The notes under the pieces were generated by a model. It did no database searches. It saw only the letters and a list, made by a program, of their open reading frames with translations, and had not been told where the DNA came from. Shown piece by piece: positions 48,126 through 55,878 of a DNA stretch of 64,000 bases (positions within the stretch are counted from its first letter, which is position 1; each line of letters begins with the position of its first letter). The position numbers and the translations under genes were made by a program. This DNA comes from Solibacillus isronensis. GTDB taxonomy: Bacteria > Bacillota > Bacilli > Bacillales_A > Planococcaceae. The stretch lies in the NCBI RefSeq assembly GCF_023715405.1, contig NZ_JAMBOC010000001.1, forward strand, positions 62,001 to 126,000, written 5' to 3'.

Positions 48126-48905
48126 TTAAATAATCGCTTGTAATTCTTTTTGTTTCGTTTGCGTTTGTGTTTCTGTTTTTGTTTGTTTTCCTAATAAATG
48201 CTGAAGCAGAATTTCCTCAAGCTCAGCAAAATGCGGATTTGAACGTGTTCTTGGACGAGGAAGTTTTACCGGCAAATCTAAAGCAACGTTTCCGTCTTCG
48301 ATTAATATAATTCGATCTGCCAATGTAATTGCTTCTGCCACGTCATGTGTCACGAGTAACGACGTATATTTTTGTTTTAACCACAATTGTTCAATTAGAT
48401 TTTGCATTTCCAGTCGTGTCAGTGCATCTAATGCACCAAGCGGTTCATCCAATAACAAAAGTCTTGGCTGTGCACTAAGCGCACGAGCTAATGCAACCCG
48501 TTGTTTTTGGCCTCCTGACAGTACATGTGGCCACTCTTTTGCACGGTCTTTTAATCCTACGTGTTCAAGTGATTTTAATGCGATCGGTTGCCAATCCTTT
48601 TTCAACTCTGTGCCAACCCCTACATTTTCTAAAACAGACAGCCATGGAAGTAAACGATCTTCCTGAAACATGACACGAACGCCTGAAAAGTCCTCCTGTT
48701 GAATACCGTCTTTTAAAGATTCTCCTGCCGTTTTATGTTCTAAATTTGCAATGATACGGAGAAGCGTACTTTTTCCGCATCCGCTTTTCCCGACGATCGC
48801 AACGAATTGTCCAGCGGGGATTGTTAAATTAATATCCTTTAATACTTGTTTTTCACCGAAACTTTTTGTTAAATTTACTAACTCGATATTGATTCCATTT
48901 GTCAT
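48126..48905 (-). CDS. ssuB: ABC transporter ATPase, sulfonate/nitrate/taurine type (SsuB-like)
   Basis: 259 residues. Walker [10 protein letters not shown] at about 38-46, Q-loop [10 protein letters not shown], signature [15 protein letters not shown], Walker [13 protein letters not shown] and the switch His in [10 protein letters not shown]. Grouped with SsuB/TauB. It heads the ssuB-ssuA-ssuC unit. The monooxygenase gene ssuD, which follows ssuC in B. subtilis, is absent here. Upstream region 48906-49038 shows a candidate promoter at 49009-49038. Confidence 0.85.
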   Translation of the reverse strand: MTNGINIELVNLTKSFGEKQVLKDINLTIPAGQFVAIVGKSGCGKSTLLRIIANLEHKTAGESLKDGIQQEDFSGVRVMFQEDRLLPWLSVLENVGVGTELKKDWQPIALKSLEHVGLKDRAKEWPHVLSGGQKQRVALARALSAQPRLLLLDEPLGALDALTRLEMQNLIEQLWLKQKYTSLLVTHDVAEAITLADRIILIEDGNVALDLPVKLPRPRTRSNPHFAELEEILLQHLLGKQTKTETQTQTKQKELQAII

Positions 48906-49008
48906 GGAAGCACCTACTTTCTGTTAAAATACTTAACATATTGAATTACTCGGGATTCTTAATAAAAAAATTTACACTTCTATAAGCGTGTATAAACAAT
49001 TTTTCTAA

Positions 49009-49038
49009 ATGTTACCATAATAATAAATATTCAGTCAA
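49009..49038 (-). promoter_or_regulatory. Candidate promoter of ssuBAC
   Basis: Minus strand: TTGACT (49038-49033), 18-base spacer, TAACAT (49014-49009). It would give a ~100-nt leader. The divergent stretch 48906-49264 otherwise contains only A/T-rich DNA plus the phoP leader (49158-49264). Confidence 0.4.
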
Positions 49039-49128
49039 TAGTAAAAATTATTTTACCTATCGAAATAATATGAATTGAAATTTTCTTCAAGTAAGAAAGA
49101 GCTTAGACTTAACTGAACAGAGGAATAA

Positions 49129-49157
49129 TTGTACTTTTCAAAAAAAGTTGTTACTAT
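49129..49157 (+). promoter_or_regulatory. Candidate promoter of phoPR
   Basis: TTGTAC (49129-49134), 17-base spacer, TACTAT (49152-49157). Only two weakly Pho-box-like hexamers follow (TTAACA 49185, TTGATA 49197), so autoregulation by PhoP is not clear here. Confidence 0.35.
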
Positions 49158-49214
49158 GAAGATAGTGCTTTAATCAGTACATATTTAACAAAGTAGTTGA
49201 TAGCCAACCACTGG

Positions 49215-49251
49215 AAGATTGATTTTGAGATGGGGGTTTCAAATCGATTTT
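49215..49251 (+). promoter_or_regulatory. phoP leader hairpin displaying a G5 loop next to the Shine-Dalgarno
   Basis: Left strand 49215-49228 pairs with 49239-49251 (13 pairs, one bulged T at 49223, two G-U). The ten-base loop is GATGGGGGTT. The stem ends directly against GGAGG (49252-49256), eight bases before the ATG. The loop sequence is complementary to the 5' part of the candidate RNA at 51577-51680. Confidence 0.55.
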
Positions 49252-49264
49252 GGAGGAACTTATA

Positions 49265-49975
49265 ATGGTTAAAACGGTTTTAGTAGTAGAAGATGAAATG
49301 CCAATTGCAACATTATTAAAATATAACTTGGAACAAGCAGGTTTTGAAGTTCTATTGGCTCATGATGGTCAGGCGGGTCTTGATACAGCAGTAGAACAAA
49401 CACCGGATCTGATTTTATTGGATTTAATGCTGCCAAAACTTGATGGTGTTGAAGTTTGTAAGGAATTACGACGTTTGCGCATCAATATACCGATTATTAT
49501 GCTGACTGCGAGAGACGATGAATTTGATAAAGTATTAGGTTTAGAGCTCGGTGCGGATGACTATATGACAAAGCCATTCAGCCCACGTGAAGTAATTGCC
49601 CGAGTGAAGGCTGTGCTGCGACGTTTCTCTGGACCGGTTGTGGAAGAAACAGTTGAATCGAGTGAAGTAGTTTACTCATTCGGTAATTTAAAAGTTTTCC
49701 CGGAGCGATTTGAAGCATTTATCGATGAAGAGTCTTTGGAATTCACACCGAAAGAATTTGAATTGCTTGTTTACTTACTTGAAAATAAAAACCGCGTATT
49801 AACACGAGATCAGCTGCTTAGTGCCGTATGGAACTATGATTTTGCCGGGGATACTCGCATCGTAGACGTACATATTAGCCATCTGCGGGATAAAATTGAA
49901 GAAAATAGTCGTAAACCACTGTTTATTAAAACAATCCGTGGTTTAGGTTATAAATTTGAGGAGCCAAAAAAATAA
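49265..49975 (+). CDS. phoP: Phosphate-response regulator PhoP (OmpR family)
   Basis: 236 residues. Receiver domain with phospho-acceptor D53 in LILLDLMLPKLDG, acidic D10 in VVEDE, K103 in YMTKPF, then the OmpR winged-helix DNA-binding domain (about 138-234, ending KTIRGLGYKFEEP). Order mdh-phoP-phoR-polA identifies it as PhoP rather than the similar WalR. Start ATG at 49265 with GGAGG eight bases before; the ATG five codons earlier overlaps that site. It is followed by phoR with a one-base TAATG overlap. Confidence 0.93.
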   Translation: MVKTVLVVEDEMPIATLLKYNLEQAGFEVLLAHDGQAGLDTAVEQTPDLILLDLMLPKLDGVEVCKELRRLRINIPIIMLTARDDEFDKVLGLELGADDYMTKPFSPREVIARVKAVLRRFSGPVVEETVESSEVVYSFGNLKVFPERFEAFIDEESLEFTPKEFELLVYLLENKNRVLTRDQLLSAVWNYDFAGDTRIVDVHISHLRDKIEENSRKPLFIKTIRGLGYKFEEPKK

Positions 49976-51513
49976 TGAACGCAATGAAAAATCGTTTATT
50001 TTATTCGTTTATTTTAGTAATTGGATCAAGTTTAGCTGTTCTAGGACTGTTCATAGGGCAGCTTTTTCCATTTTTCGCAGATGAATTTGTTCATGAAGTG
50101 ACAAAGGATTCCGAGCAGCAATTGGAGCAAGTAATCGAGCAGGAGCAGATTGAACTTACTGAAACACAGAAAGAAGCCATTTTAGATACTTATACAATTG
50201 ATCGACATGCTGAAGGATTACAAAGCACGAAGCAGAAAATATATTTGATTATTGCTGCATTATTATTAGGCGGTTTAATTATTATGAGTTTTATGGCATA
50301 CCGGGTTGTAAGCAATTTTATTACGCCGATTGTTAATATTACAAAAACTGCGAGAGAGCTCTCGAAAGGTAATTATCGTGCGCGTGCTTTTGCGAATGGA
50401 CCGAATACAATTGTTGAGTTAAGAAATTCAGTTAACATTTTGGCACGCAATTTACAGGATATTACGAAAACAAGAGCTATTGAAGAAGAACGTTTAAAAA
50501 CATTGATTGAAAATATGGGCAGTGCATTAATGATGATCGACCGTGAAGGCAATATTTCGATTGTTAACAGGAAGTTCCAGACGTTGTTCGAGCTGCCGAA
50601 AGAGAAGCTTATTGGTAAGAATTTCATGATGCTCGGTTTGCCAAAAGAGCTTGAAAAGTTTATCGATCATGTGTTTTTAACGGAATTACCATATCGTCAG
50701 CAGCTTGAAATGGAAATCGCAAATGAAGAATATTATGAGCAAGTTTATGGGGCACCAGTTGTTGGTGAACATGGACGCTGGCTTGGTGTTGTAATTGTTA
50801 TGCATGATGTGAGTGAACTTGTGCGATTGGAGCAAATTCGAAAAGATTTCGTTGCGAATGTTTCGCATGAGCTGCGGACACCGATTACTTCGATTAAAGG
50901 ATTTTCAGAGACACTTCTAGACGGGGCATTTAAAGATGAGCAGATGCTGTTGTCCTTTTTGACGATTATACACGATGAGAGCAATCGAATTCAGGTTCTC
51001 GTCAATGATTTGCTTGAGCTATCCAAAATTGAGCGGCATGGATTTACACTCGATGTAGTGCCAACAAAGTTGCAGGATATTTTAGTACGGGTTGTTGATT
51101 TGACAAGCTCACAATTAGAAAATAAAAATATGCAGTTTGATGTAGAGATAGTGCAGGATGCGGTTATTTTAGGTGATGTAAATCGTCTAATGCAAATTTT
51201 TACAAATTTAATTAACAATGCGATCGCTTATTCTAAAGAAGAAACTACCGTTACACTACGTATTAGTGCCAATGATCAATACGGAATATTTGAAGTGAAA
51301 GATGAAGGAATCGGTATTGAAAAAGCTGAGATATCACGTATTTTTGAGCGCTTTTACAGGGTAGACCGGGCACGAAGCCGAAATTCTGGTGGGACAGGTC
51401 TTGGTTTGTCCATTGTAAAGCATTTGATTGAAGCACATAACGGTAAAATCATAGTAGATAGTGAAGTAGGAAAAGGGACGAGTATTAAAGTGTTCCTACC
51501 TTTGAAGGATTAA
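49975..51513 (+). CDS. phoR: Sensor histidine kinase PhoR with short extracellular loop
   Basis: 512 residues (B. subtilis 579). TM1 about 8-34, extracellular segment only ~35-88, TM2 89-109, HAMP about 110-165, cytoplasmic PAS about 172-280, HisKA with phospho-acceptor H298 in FVANVSHELRTPITS, and HATPase with NLINNAIAY, DEGIGI and GTGLGLSIVKH boxes. The extracellular domain of ~115 residues found in B. subtilis PhoR is missing. The gene overlaps phoP by one base, so they are coupled. A Pho-box-type promoter begins three bases after the stop. Confidence 0.93.
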   Translation: MNAMKNRLFYSFILVIGSSLAVLGLFIGQLFPFFADEFVHEVTKDSEQQLEQVIEQEQIELTETQKEAILDTYTIDRHAEGLQSTKQKIYLIIAALLLGGLIIMSFMAYRVVSNFITPIVNITKTARELSKGNYRARAFANGPNTIVELRNSVNILARNLQDITKTRAIEEERLKTLIENMGSALMMIDREGNISIVNRKFQTLFELPKEKLIGKNFMMLGLPKELEKFIDHVFLTELPYRQQLEMEIANEEYYEQVYGAPVVGEHGRWLGVVIVMHDVSELVRLEQIRKDFVANVSHELRTPITSIKGFSETLLDGAFKDEQMLLSFLTIIHDESNRIQVLVNDLLELSKIERHGFTLDVVPTKLQDILVRVVDLTSSQLENKNMQFDVEIVQDAVILGDVNRLMQIFTNLINNAIAYSKEETTVTLRISANDQYGIFEVKDEGIGIEKAEISRIFERFYRVDRARSRNSGGTGLGLSIVKHLIEAHNGKIIVDSEVGKGTSIKVFLPLKD

Positions 51514-51516
51514 AAT

Positions 51517-51555
51517 TTAACAGTAAATTTACAAAACATTAAATTGAACTTTATA
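51517..51555 (+). promoter_or_regulatory. Pho box: four 11-bp-spaced PhoP repeats
   Basis: TTAACA (51517), TTTACA (51528), TTAAAT (51539) and TTTATA (51550), each exactly 11 bases from the last. Three of four match the B. subtilis PhoP consensus TT(A/T/C)A(C/T)A fully; TTAAAT matches four of six. The box would span about -60 to -22 of the start at ~51577, the classical location for PhoP-activated promoters. Confidence 0.65.
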
Positions 51556-51561
51556 TTGCGG

Positions 51562-51570
51562 TGTTATAGT
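51562..51570 (+). promoter_or_regulatory. Extended -10 of the Pho-controlled transcript
   Basis: TG-T-TATAGT (51562-51570): extended -10 TGn plus a five-of-six TATAAT. No -35 is visible; the position is inside the Pho box, as expected for an activator-dependent promoter. Confidence 0.6.
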
Positions 51571-51576
51571 TCTTAA

Positions 51577-51680
51577 TAGAAACCCCCGTTTCTAAAAGAA
51601 GGTAACGCTTAGCAAGAAAACTAAATATAATAATGAAGAAACTGCGTGAAAAGTTGGAAGCTTTTTGTGCGGTTTTTTTG
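51577..51680 (+). ncRNA. Candidate Pho-regulated small RNA with C-rich loop
   Basis: About 103 nt from the predicted start to a terminator. It begins with hairpin TAGAAAC-CCCC-GTTTCTA (51577-51594), has an unstructured A-rich middle, and ends in a 15-bp stem (51639-51653 with 51661-51675) plus a T-run. No open frame in it has a ribosome site (the only ATG, 51633, has none and runs through the terminator stem). C-rich loops in Firmicute sRNAs such as RsaE/RoxS pair with G-rich ribosome sites (established). Here GAAACCCCC is complementary to GGGGGTTTC in the phoP leader. Predicted from sequence only. Confidence 0.55.
51639..51679 (+). terminator. Terminator of the candidate Pho-regulated RNA
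   Basis: AAACTGCGTGAAAAG (51639-51653) with CTTTTTGTGCGGTTT (51661-51675): 15 consecutive pairs including four G-U, loop TTGGAAG, then T-run to 51679. Confidence 0.8.
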
Positions 51681-51766
51681 TTTATATCTTATTTTGAAAA
51701 AATATGAAACTTTTACAATTCATTACCCGTAGAATAAGAGGAAATTGAAAAGTAAGGAGGCTTTAT

Positions 51767-52741
51767 ATGATGAGTGTAAAAAGAACATTAATGTGGGTAG
51801 CGCTTATTCTCATGGCTGTCGTAGGTATTATTGTTGTGACGACATCCTGGTATACAGTAGATGAATCGGAACAGGCAGTAGTGATTACATTTGGTCAAGC
51901 GGATGAAACAATACAAGATTCAGGACTTCATTTTAAATTACCGTGGCCAATACAGTCTGTAGAAATTTTATCAAAAGAAACGTACAGTTTACAGTTCGGC
52001 TATAAGCAAAACCCGGACGGTACGGTTGAAGCATTCGATAAAGAAACAAAAATGATTACAGGTGATGAAAATATTGTTTTAACAGATCTTGTTGTTCAAT
52101 GGCGTATTGTTGAGCCGAAAAAATATTTATTTAGTTCACAGGAGCCGCGAGCGATTTTACATAATGCGACATCGAGTGCGATTCGTTCCATCATAGGCAG
52201 CTCAACAATCGATGAGGCATTGACGGATGGTAAAGCGGATATTGAAGCGGAGACACGCGAATTGCTTGTATCGTTAATCGAAAAATACGATATCGGGATT
52301 GGTGTTCTGGGAGTAAAGCTGCAAGATGTAGAGGTGCCGAATGCAGAAGTGCGTGCAGCTTTCACAGATGTTACTGATGCACGAGAGACAAAAAATACAA
52401 AGATTAACGAAGCGGAAAAATACGAAAACCAGCGAGTAAGTGAAGCGGTTGGTGAAGCAGCTGCAATTCTTTCGAAGGCAAAAGGGGAAAAGGCTTCACG
52501 TATCGAGCAAGCTACAGGTGAAGTAGCTTTATTTAACCAGCTTTATGATGAATATCGTCTGAATAAAGATATTACACGTGAACGATTAGTGCTCGAAACA
52601 TTGGAGGCAGTTTTACCGAATGCCCAAATTTATATTATGAATGATGACGGCAGCGGTACGATGAAGTACTTGCCGATCCAGCCAATGCAAACGACACCTC
52701 CTTCTACAGAAGAGAAAAAAGAAGGGAGCAAAAGTGAATGA
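51767..52741 (+). CDS. hflK: FtsH-associated membrane protease modulator HflK
   Basis: 324 residues; N-terminal helix (about 6-27) and a SPFH/band-7 domain (about 28-230). SWYTVDESEQAVVITFGQADETIQDSGLHFKLPWPIQSV and the C-terminal ITRERLVLETLEAVLPNAQIYIMND match E. coli HflK. HflK forms a large membrane assembly with HflC around FtsH. GGAGG lies six bases before ATG 51767 (a second ATG follows at once). It overlaps hflC by ATGA. The hydrophilic N-terminal tail typical of HflK is absent here. Confidence 0.9.
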   Translation: MMSVKRTLMWVALILMAVVGIIVVTTSWYTVDESEQAVVITFGQADETIQDSGLHFKLPWPIQSVEILSKETYSLQFGYKQNPDGTVEAFDKETKMITGDENIVLTDLVVQWRIVEPKKYLFSSQEPRAILHNATSSAIRSIIGSSTIDEALTDGKADIEAETRELLVSLIEKYDIGIGVLGVKLQDVEVPNAEVRAAFTDVTDARETKNTKINEAEKYENQRVSEAVGEAAAILSKAKGEKASRIEQATGEVALFNQLYDEYRLNKDITRERLVLETLEAVLPNAQIYIMNDDGSGTMKYLPIQPMQTTPPSTEEKKEGSKSE

Positions 52742-53811
52742 GTAACAACAAAAATAACTTTGACGGCGATTTAGATGAGTTTGTGAAAAAATTGTTCGGC
52801 AACAAAAAAGGGTCGAAAGAAGTGAAGGAAGTACCGAAAGCAAACGACGCTGAACAACAAGTAAATAGCAGTAATACAAATGGAAAAAAAGCACCAACAC
52901 CATTAAAGAAAGATAAGAAGCCGATAAATGTAAAACAATGGGTTTCTTCTGCTATTGTATTAACGGTTGTGTTTGCAGCGTTAATTGTCGTATTTGCGAA
53001 TCTGTATATTGTTAAAGAAAATGAATATAAAGTAGTTCGTCAGTTCGGGGAAGTAGTGAAGTACGAAAGTGAACCGGGACTTCATATGAAAATCCCGTTC
53101 ATTCAAAGTGTGACAACTTTACCAAGCAATTTAATGACACATGATATGACAGAAGAAGAGATCAGTACAAAGGATAAAAAGCGAATTATTATTGATAACT
53201 ATACTGTTTGGCGTGTAACGGATCCAAAAGCGTTAATTTCAAATGCAGGACAGTTGCTCAATGCGGAAAGTCGTATGGAAGAGTTCATTTATTCGGCACT
53301 TCGTACAGAATTCGGTCAGACGGAATACGGCGATATTATTAATGAAAAGGATTCGAAACGCGGGAACATTAATGACCGTGTTACCCAACGCGTCAATGAA
53401 TTAATCGATTCGGCCAATTTCGGTATTGAAGTAATTGATGTACGTATTCGCCGTACAGATTTACCTGAGGAAAACGAGCAGTCTGTTTATACAAGAATGG
53501 TTTCGGAACGTCAATCGATTGCGCAAAAGTATCTGTCTGAAGGGGATGCGGAAAAGCGCAGTAAAGAGGCGAAAACAGACCAGGAAGTTCAAGTGACTCT
53601 TGCGAAAGCAAACAAAGAAGCATCTGTCATCCGTGCAGAAGGAGAAGCACAGGCCGCACAAATTTATAATGCTGCCTACTCGAAAGACCCGGAATTCTAC
53701 AGTTTATTCAGAACGTTAGAATCATACAAGAAAACAATCGGCAATGAGACGATGATTATCATCCCGTCAGACTCGCCATATGCAAAACTGTTATCCGGAC
53801 GATTGGATTAA
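52738..53811 (+). CDS. hflC: FtsH-associated membrane protease modulator HflC
   Basis: 357 residues. Unlike E. coli HflC it has a ~65-residue hydrophilic, Lys/Asn-rich N-terminal tail (cytoplasmic) before the helix (about 68-91). The band-7 domain follows (NLYIVKENEYKVVRQFGEVVKYESEPGLHMKIPFIQSVTTL), with GIEVIDVRIRRTDLPEENEQSVYTRMVSERQ and SKDPEFYSLFRTLESYKKT, all clear HflC marks. Start overlaps the hflK stop (ATGA), giving coupled translation. Inserted between phoR and polA relative to B. subtilis. Confidence 0.9.
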   Translation: MSNNKNNFDGDLDEFVKKLFGNKKGSKEVKEVPKANDAEQQVNSSNTNGKKAPTPLKKDKKPINVKQWVSSAIVLTVVFAALIVVFANLYIVKENEYKVVRQFGEVVKYESEPGLHMKIPFIQSVTTLPSNLMTHDMTEEEISTKDKKRIIIDNYTVWRVTDPKALISNAGQLLNAESRMEEFIYSALRTEFGQTEYGDIINEKDSKRGNINDRVTQRVNELIDSANFGIEVIDVRIRRTDLPEENEQSVYTRMVSERQSIAQKYLSEGDAEKRSKEAKTDQEVQVTLAKANKEASVIRAEGEAQAAQIYNAAYSKDPEFYSLFRTLESYKKTIGNETMIIIPSDSPYAKLLSGRLD

Positions 53812-53818
53812 AAAGTAT

Positions 53819-53860
53819 GAAAGCCATTTGGAATGTAACCGTTCTAAATGGCTTTTTTGT
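53819..53860 (+). terminator. Terminator of hflKC
   Basis: AAGCCATTT..GAA pairs with TTC..AAATGGCTT (53821-53854), then six T. Confidence 0.9.
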
Positions 53861-53974
53861 GTGGAAAAAATTACATTATTTAACTTCATTAAATTTTCAA
53901 ATTATATTATTGGAAACTATTATTTTGCTGTTATACTATAGTAGAGTTAGTTCATACAGGGGGAGTGGCAAAGT

Positions 53975-54415
53975 TTGAGTAAAGTAATACAGAATAGTTT
54001 AATCGCTTTTATTATGGCAACATCTGTAACGGCGCTTTTTTATCAATCTAATATTAATTTCGTGAAGGTGGAAATTTTTCATATACCAATTTTGTTTATT
54101 GCTATTTTAGTATTAAGTTTGTTTATTGCAGAAGATGTACGGGATTCGTTCAAGAAAGTGCTGTGGTTTGAAAAACGTGAAGATAAACGTCCAATCTGGC
54201 AAGTTGGTATTGGTATGATCTTTTACTTCACACAAATTGGTTTTGTAGAAGTATTTGCACGCGGGTTGATGCCATACGATTTAGGCGGCATGCCGATGTA
54301 TGTCATCATTCCATTTTTAAATGCCTTTTTATTAACGGTTATTTTTGAAGAGATTTTTTATAAAGAAGAAAAAAACGGTGTACATGTAGTGAAGTTCAAA
54401 AATAAAATTAAATAA
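53975..54415 (+). CDS. Integral membrane protein of unknown function
   Basis: 146 residues, not recognised. Four hydrophobic helices (about 7-25, 34-53, 77-97, 107-127) and a basic C-terminus (HVVKFKNKIK). Helix 2 ends at LFIAEDVRDSFKKVLWFEKRED, a charged cytoplasmic loop. The start is TTG with AGGGGGAGTGG upstream. Flanked by terminators on both sides, so monocistronic. It has no partner gene that would suggest a role. Confidence 0.7.
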   Translation: MSKVIQNSLIAFIMATSVTALFYQSNINFVKVEIFHIPILFIAILVLSLFIAEDVRDSFKKVLWFEKREDKRPIWQVGIGMIFYFTQIGFVEVFARGLMPYDLGGMPMYVIIPFLNAFLLTVIFEEIFYKEEKNGVHVVKFKNKIK

Positions 54416-54423
54416 ATATTTAG

Positions 54424-54455
54424 ACCGCGCGGGATTTTATCCCACGCGGTTTTTG
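54424..54455 (+). terminator. Terminator after the orphan membrane protein
   Basis: ACCGCG.GGGAT / ATCCC.CGCGGT around a TTT loop (54424-54450), then TTTTTG; one C-A mismatch. Confidence 0.92.
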
Positions 54456-54655
54456 TTTATTATAGCAAGTTTAATTAAATAAAATTGAAAATAAATAGGA
54501 AAATTTGAATAAGTGTGTATAATATAACAAGTGTAGTATTTTGTGCATATAATGCAATAATTTTTTTAGGGTATAAATACTTATATATTCAGAAAAATTA
54601 GGTAATAATGCACGTTAATTAATTATTAGTTCATACATATAAGGAAGTGAAAGTT

Positions 54656-55822
54656 TTGATTCTATTAGATACAGCTTATGTATCCCCACTCTTAGCAGAA
54701 ACATTGATCGAAAAGAAAGTAAAGGTTTTGGATATTCAACAACAGTTGATTCTAAATCACAAATCAGAAGATGACCAAAATCTGGTGAAAGTATTTCAAC
54801 AAGAGGATTTAATCATCATGAATTCTGAAGAAGCCATTCAGATTCTAAATGAATATTATGCAGAATCGCATGTAACAAAAACAGCGAATTTATTTAAAAA
54901 TAAATTTGCATTCAGAAAGCGTTTAGCTGAGAGTTATCCTAATTTCTTTTTTTTAGAAACTACTTCAGGTGAGTTAGGGCAACTTGATCTATCCTCACTA
55001 CCCTATCCGTTAATCTTTAAGCCGACAGTCGGTTACTCAAGTGTTGGGGTTTACAGGGTAGAGAATCCACAAGAATTCCAAAGTATAATCGATAAAATGG
55101 AAGAGACGATGGAACAATCGAGTGAAGACGATTCAAAGGATGTTTTGGGTAGCGAAACCTTTATCGTTGAAAGTTATATTGAGGGGCAGGAATTTGCAAT
55201 CGATCTTTTCTACGATGAAAAGAATGATCCGGTTGTGCTCAATTTATTTGCACGTATGTTCAAAGACGAAAAAGATATGAGTGATCGTATTTATTATACG
55301 AGTAAGCAAGTGCTGCAAAATTACTTAGCTCCGATTACCGAGTATCTGCAAGGACTTGGGGAGATCTTCAATTTACGGAAAATGCCGCTGCATGTAGAAC
55401 TGCGCATGGATGATGAAGGAACAATTATACCAATTGAAGTGAATCCATTACGCTTTGCTGGTGCAGGTACGACCGAATTGGGAAGTTTTGCATATGGGGT
55501 TAACTCGTACGACTATTTCTTCGAACAGAAAAAACCGGATTGGGCTGCCTTAATAAACGCAATGGACAATAAAATTTACAGCTTTACTTGTGCCGAGTTT
55601 GAAGGTGAGATAAAGATTGATGACGGGCTTGTGATACACCATGAATTATTGCAGAAACAATTCCACCATATTTTAGAATATCGTCATATTCCGTACGGTC
55701 AGGGTGCGACGTTTGCTGTCATTTTCTTTAGCAGTGAATCGTTGGCACAAAATGACCATATCTTATCGTTGGACTTTATGGAATATGTAGAAAAAGAAGA
55801 AAAGTTGTATGTGAAAAATTAA
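54656..55822 (+). CDS. ATP-grasp domain protein of unknown substrate
   Basis: About 388 residues. N-terminal Rossmann-like part (1-95), ATP-grasp core with YPLIFKPTVGYSSVGVYRV (glycine-rich loop, about 115-133), FIVESYIEGQEFAIDLFYD and the metal strip VELRMDDEGTIIPIEVNPLRFAG. It resembles amino-acid ligases/carboxylate-amine ligases of the BacD/CARNS1 type, but no substrate can be given. Start is uncertain: TTG 54656 has AAGGAAGTG six bases before it; GTG 54647 is in frame but directly against that site. Not linked to biosynthesis neighbours; the chemoreceptor downstream may share its transcript. Confidence 0.7.
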   Translation: MILLDTAYVSPLLAETLIEKKVKVLDIQQQLILNHKSEDDQNLVKVFQQEDLIIMNSEEAIQILNEYYAESHVTKTANLFKNKFAFRKRLAESYPNFFFLETTSGELGQLDLSSLPYPLIFKPTVGYSSVGVYRVENPQEFQSIIDKMEETMEQSSEDDSKDVLGSETFIVESYIEGQEFAIDLFYDEKNDPVVLNLFARMFKDEKDMSDRIYYTSKQVLQNYLAPITEYLQGLGEIFNLRKMPLHVELRMDDEGTIIPIEVNPLRFAGAGTTELGSFAYGVNSYDYFFEQKKPDWAALINAMDNKIYSFTCAEFEGEIKIDDGLVIHHELLQKQFHHILEYRHIPYGQGATFAVIFFSSESLAQNDHILSLDFMEYVEKEEKLYVKN

Positions 55823-55841
55823 ATTTGGGGGGAAGCTTGGT

Positions 55842-55867
55842 TAAAACAATTTCATAATTGTTTTAAA
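55842..55867. terminator. Hairpin between the ATP-grasp gene and the chemoreceptor gene
   Basis: TTAAAACAATT/AATTGTTTTAA (55842-55852, 55857-55867) with TCAT loop. It lacks a T-run beyond. It lies between a G-rich GGGGGGAAG (55828-55836) and the ATG at 55879. Confidence 0.6.
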
Positions 55868-55878
55868 GAGCAATGTAA

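Noticed and set aside
49185..49202. TTAACA and TTGATA as a Pho box before phoP
   Set aside because: Only two hexamers, spaced 12 bases, one of them imperfect; not comparable with the four-repeat box after phoR.
51633..51707. 24-codon frame MKKLREKLEAF... in the candidate small RNA
   Set aside because: No Shine-Dalgarno, and it runs through the terminator stem and T-run; the RNA interpretation fits better.
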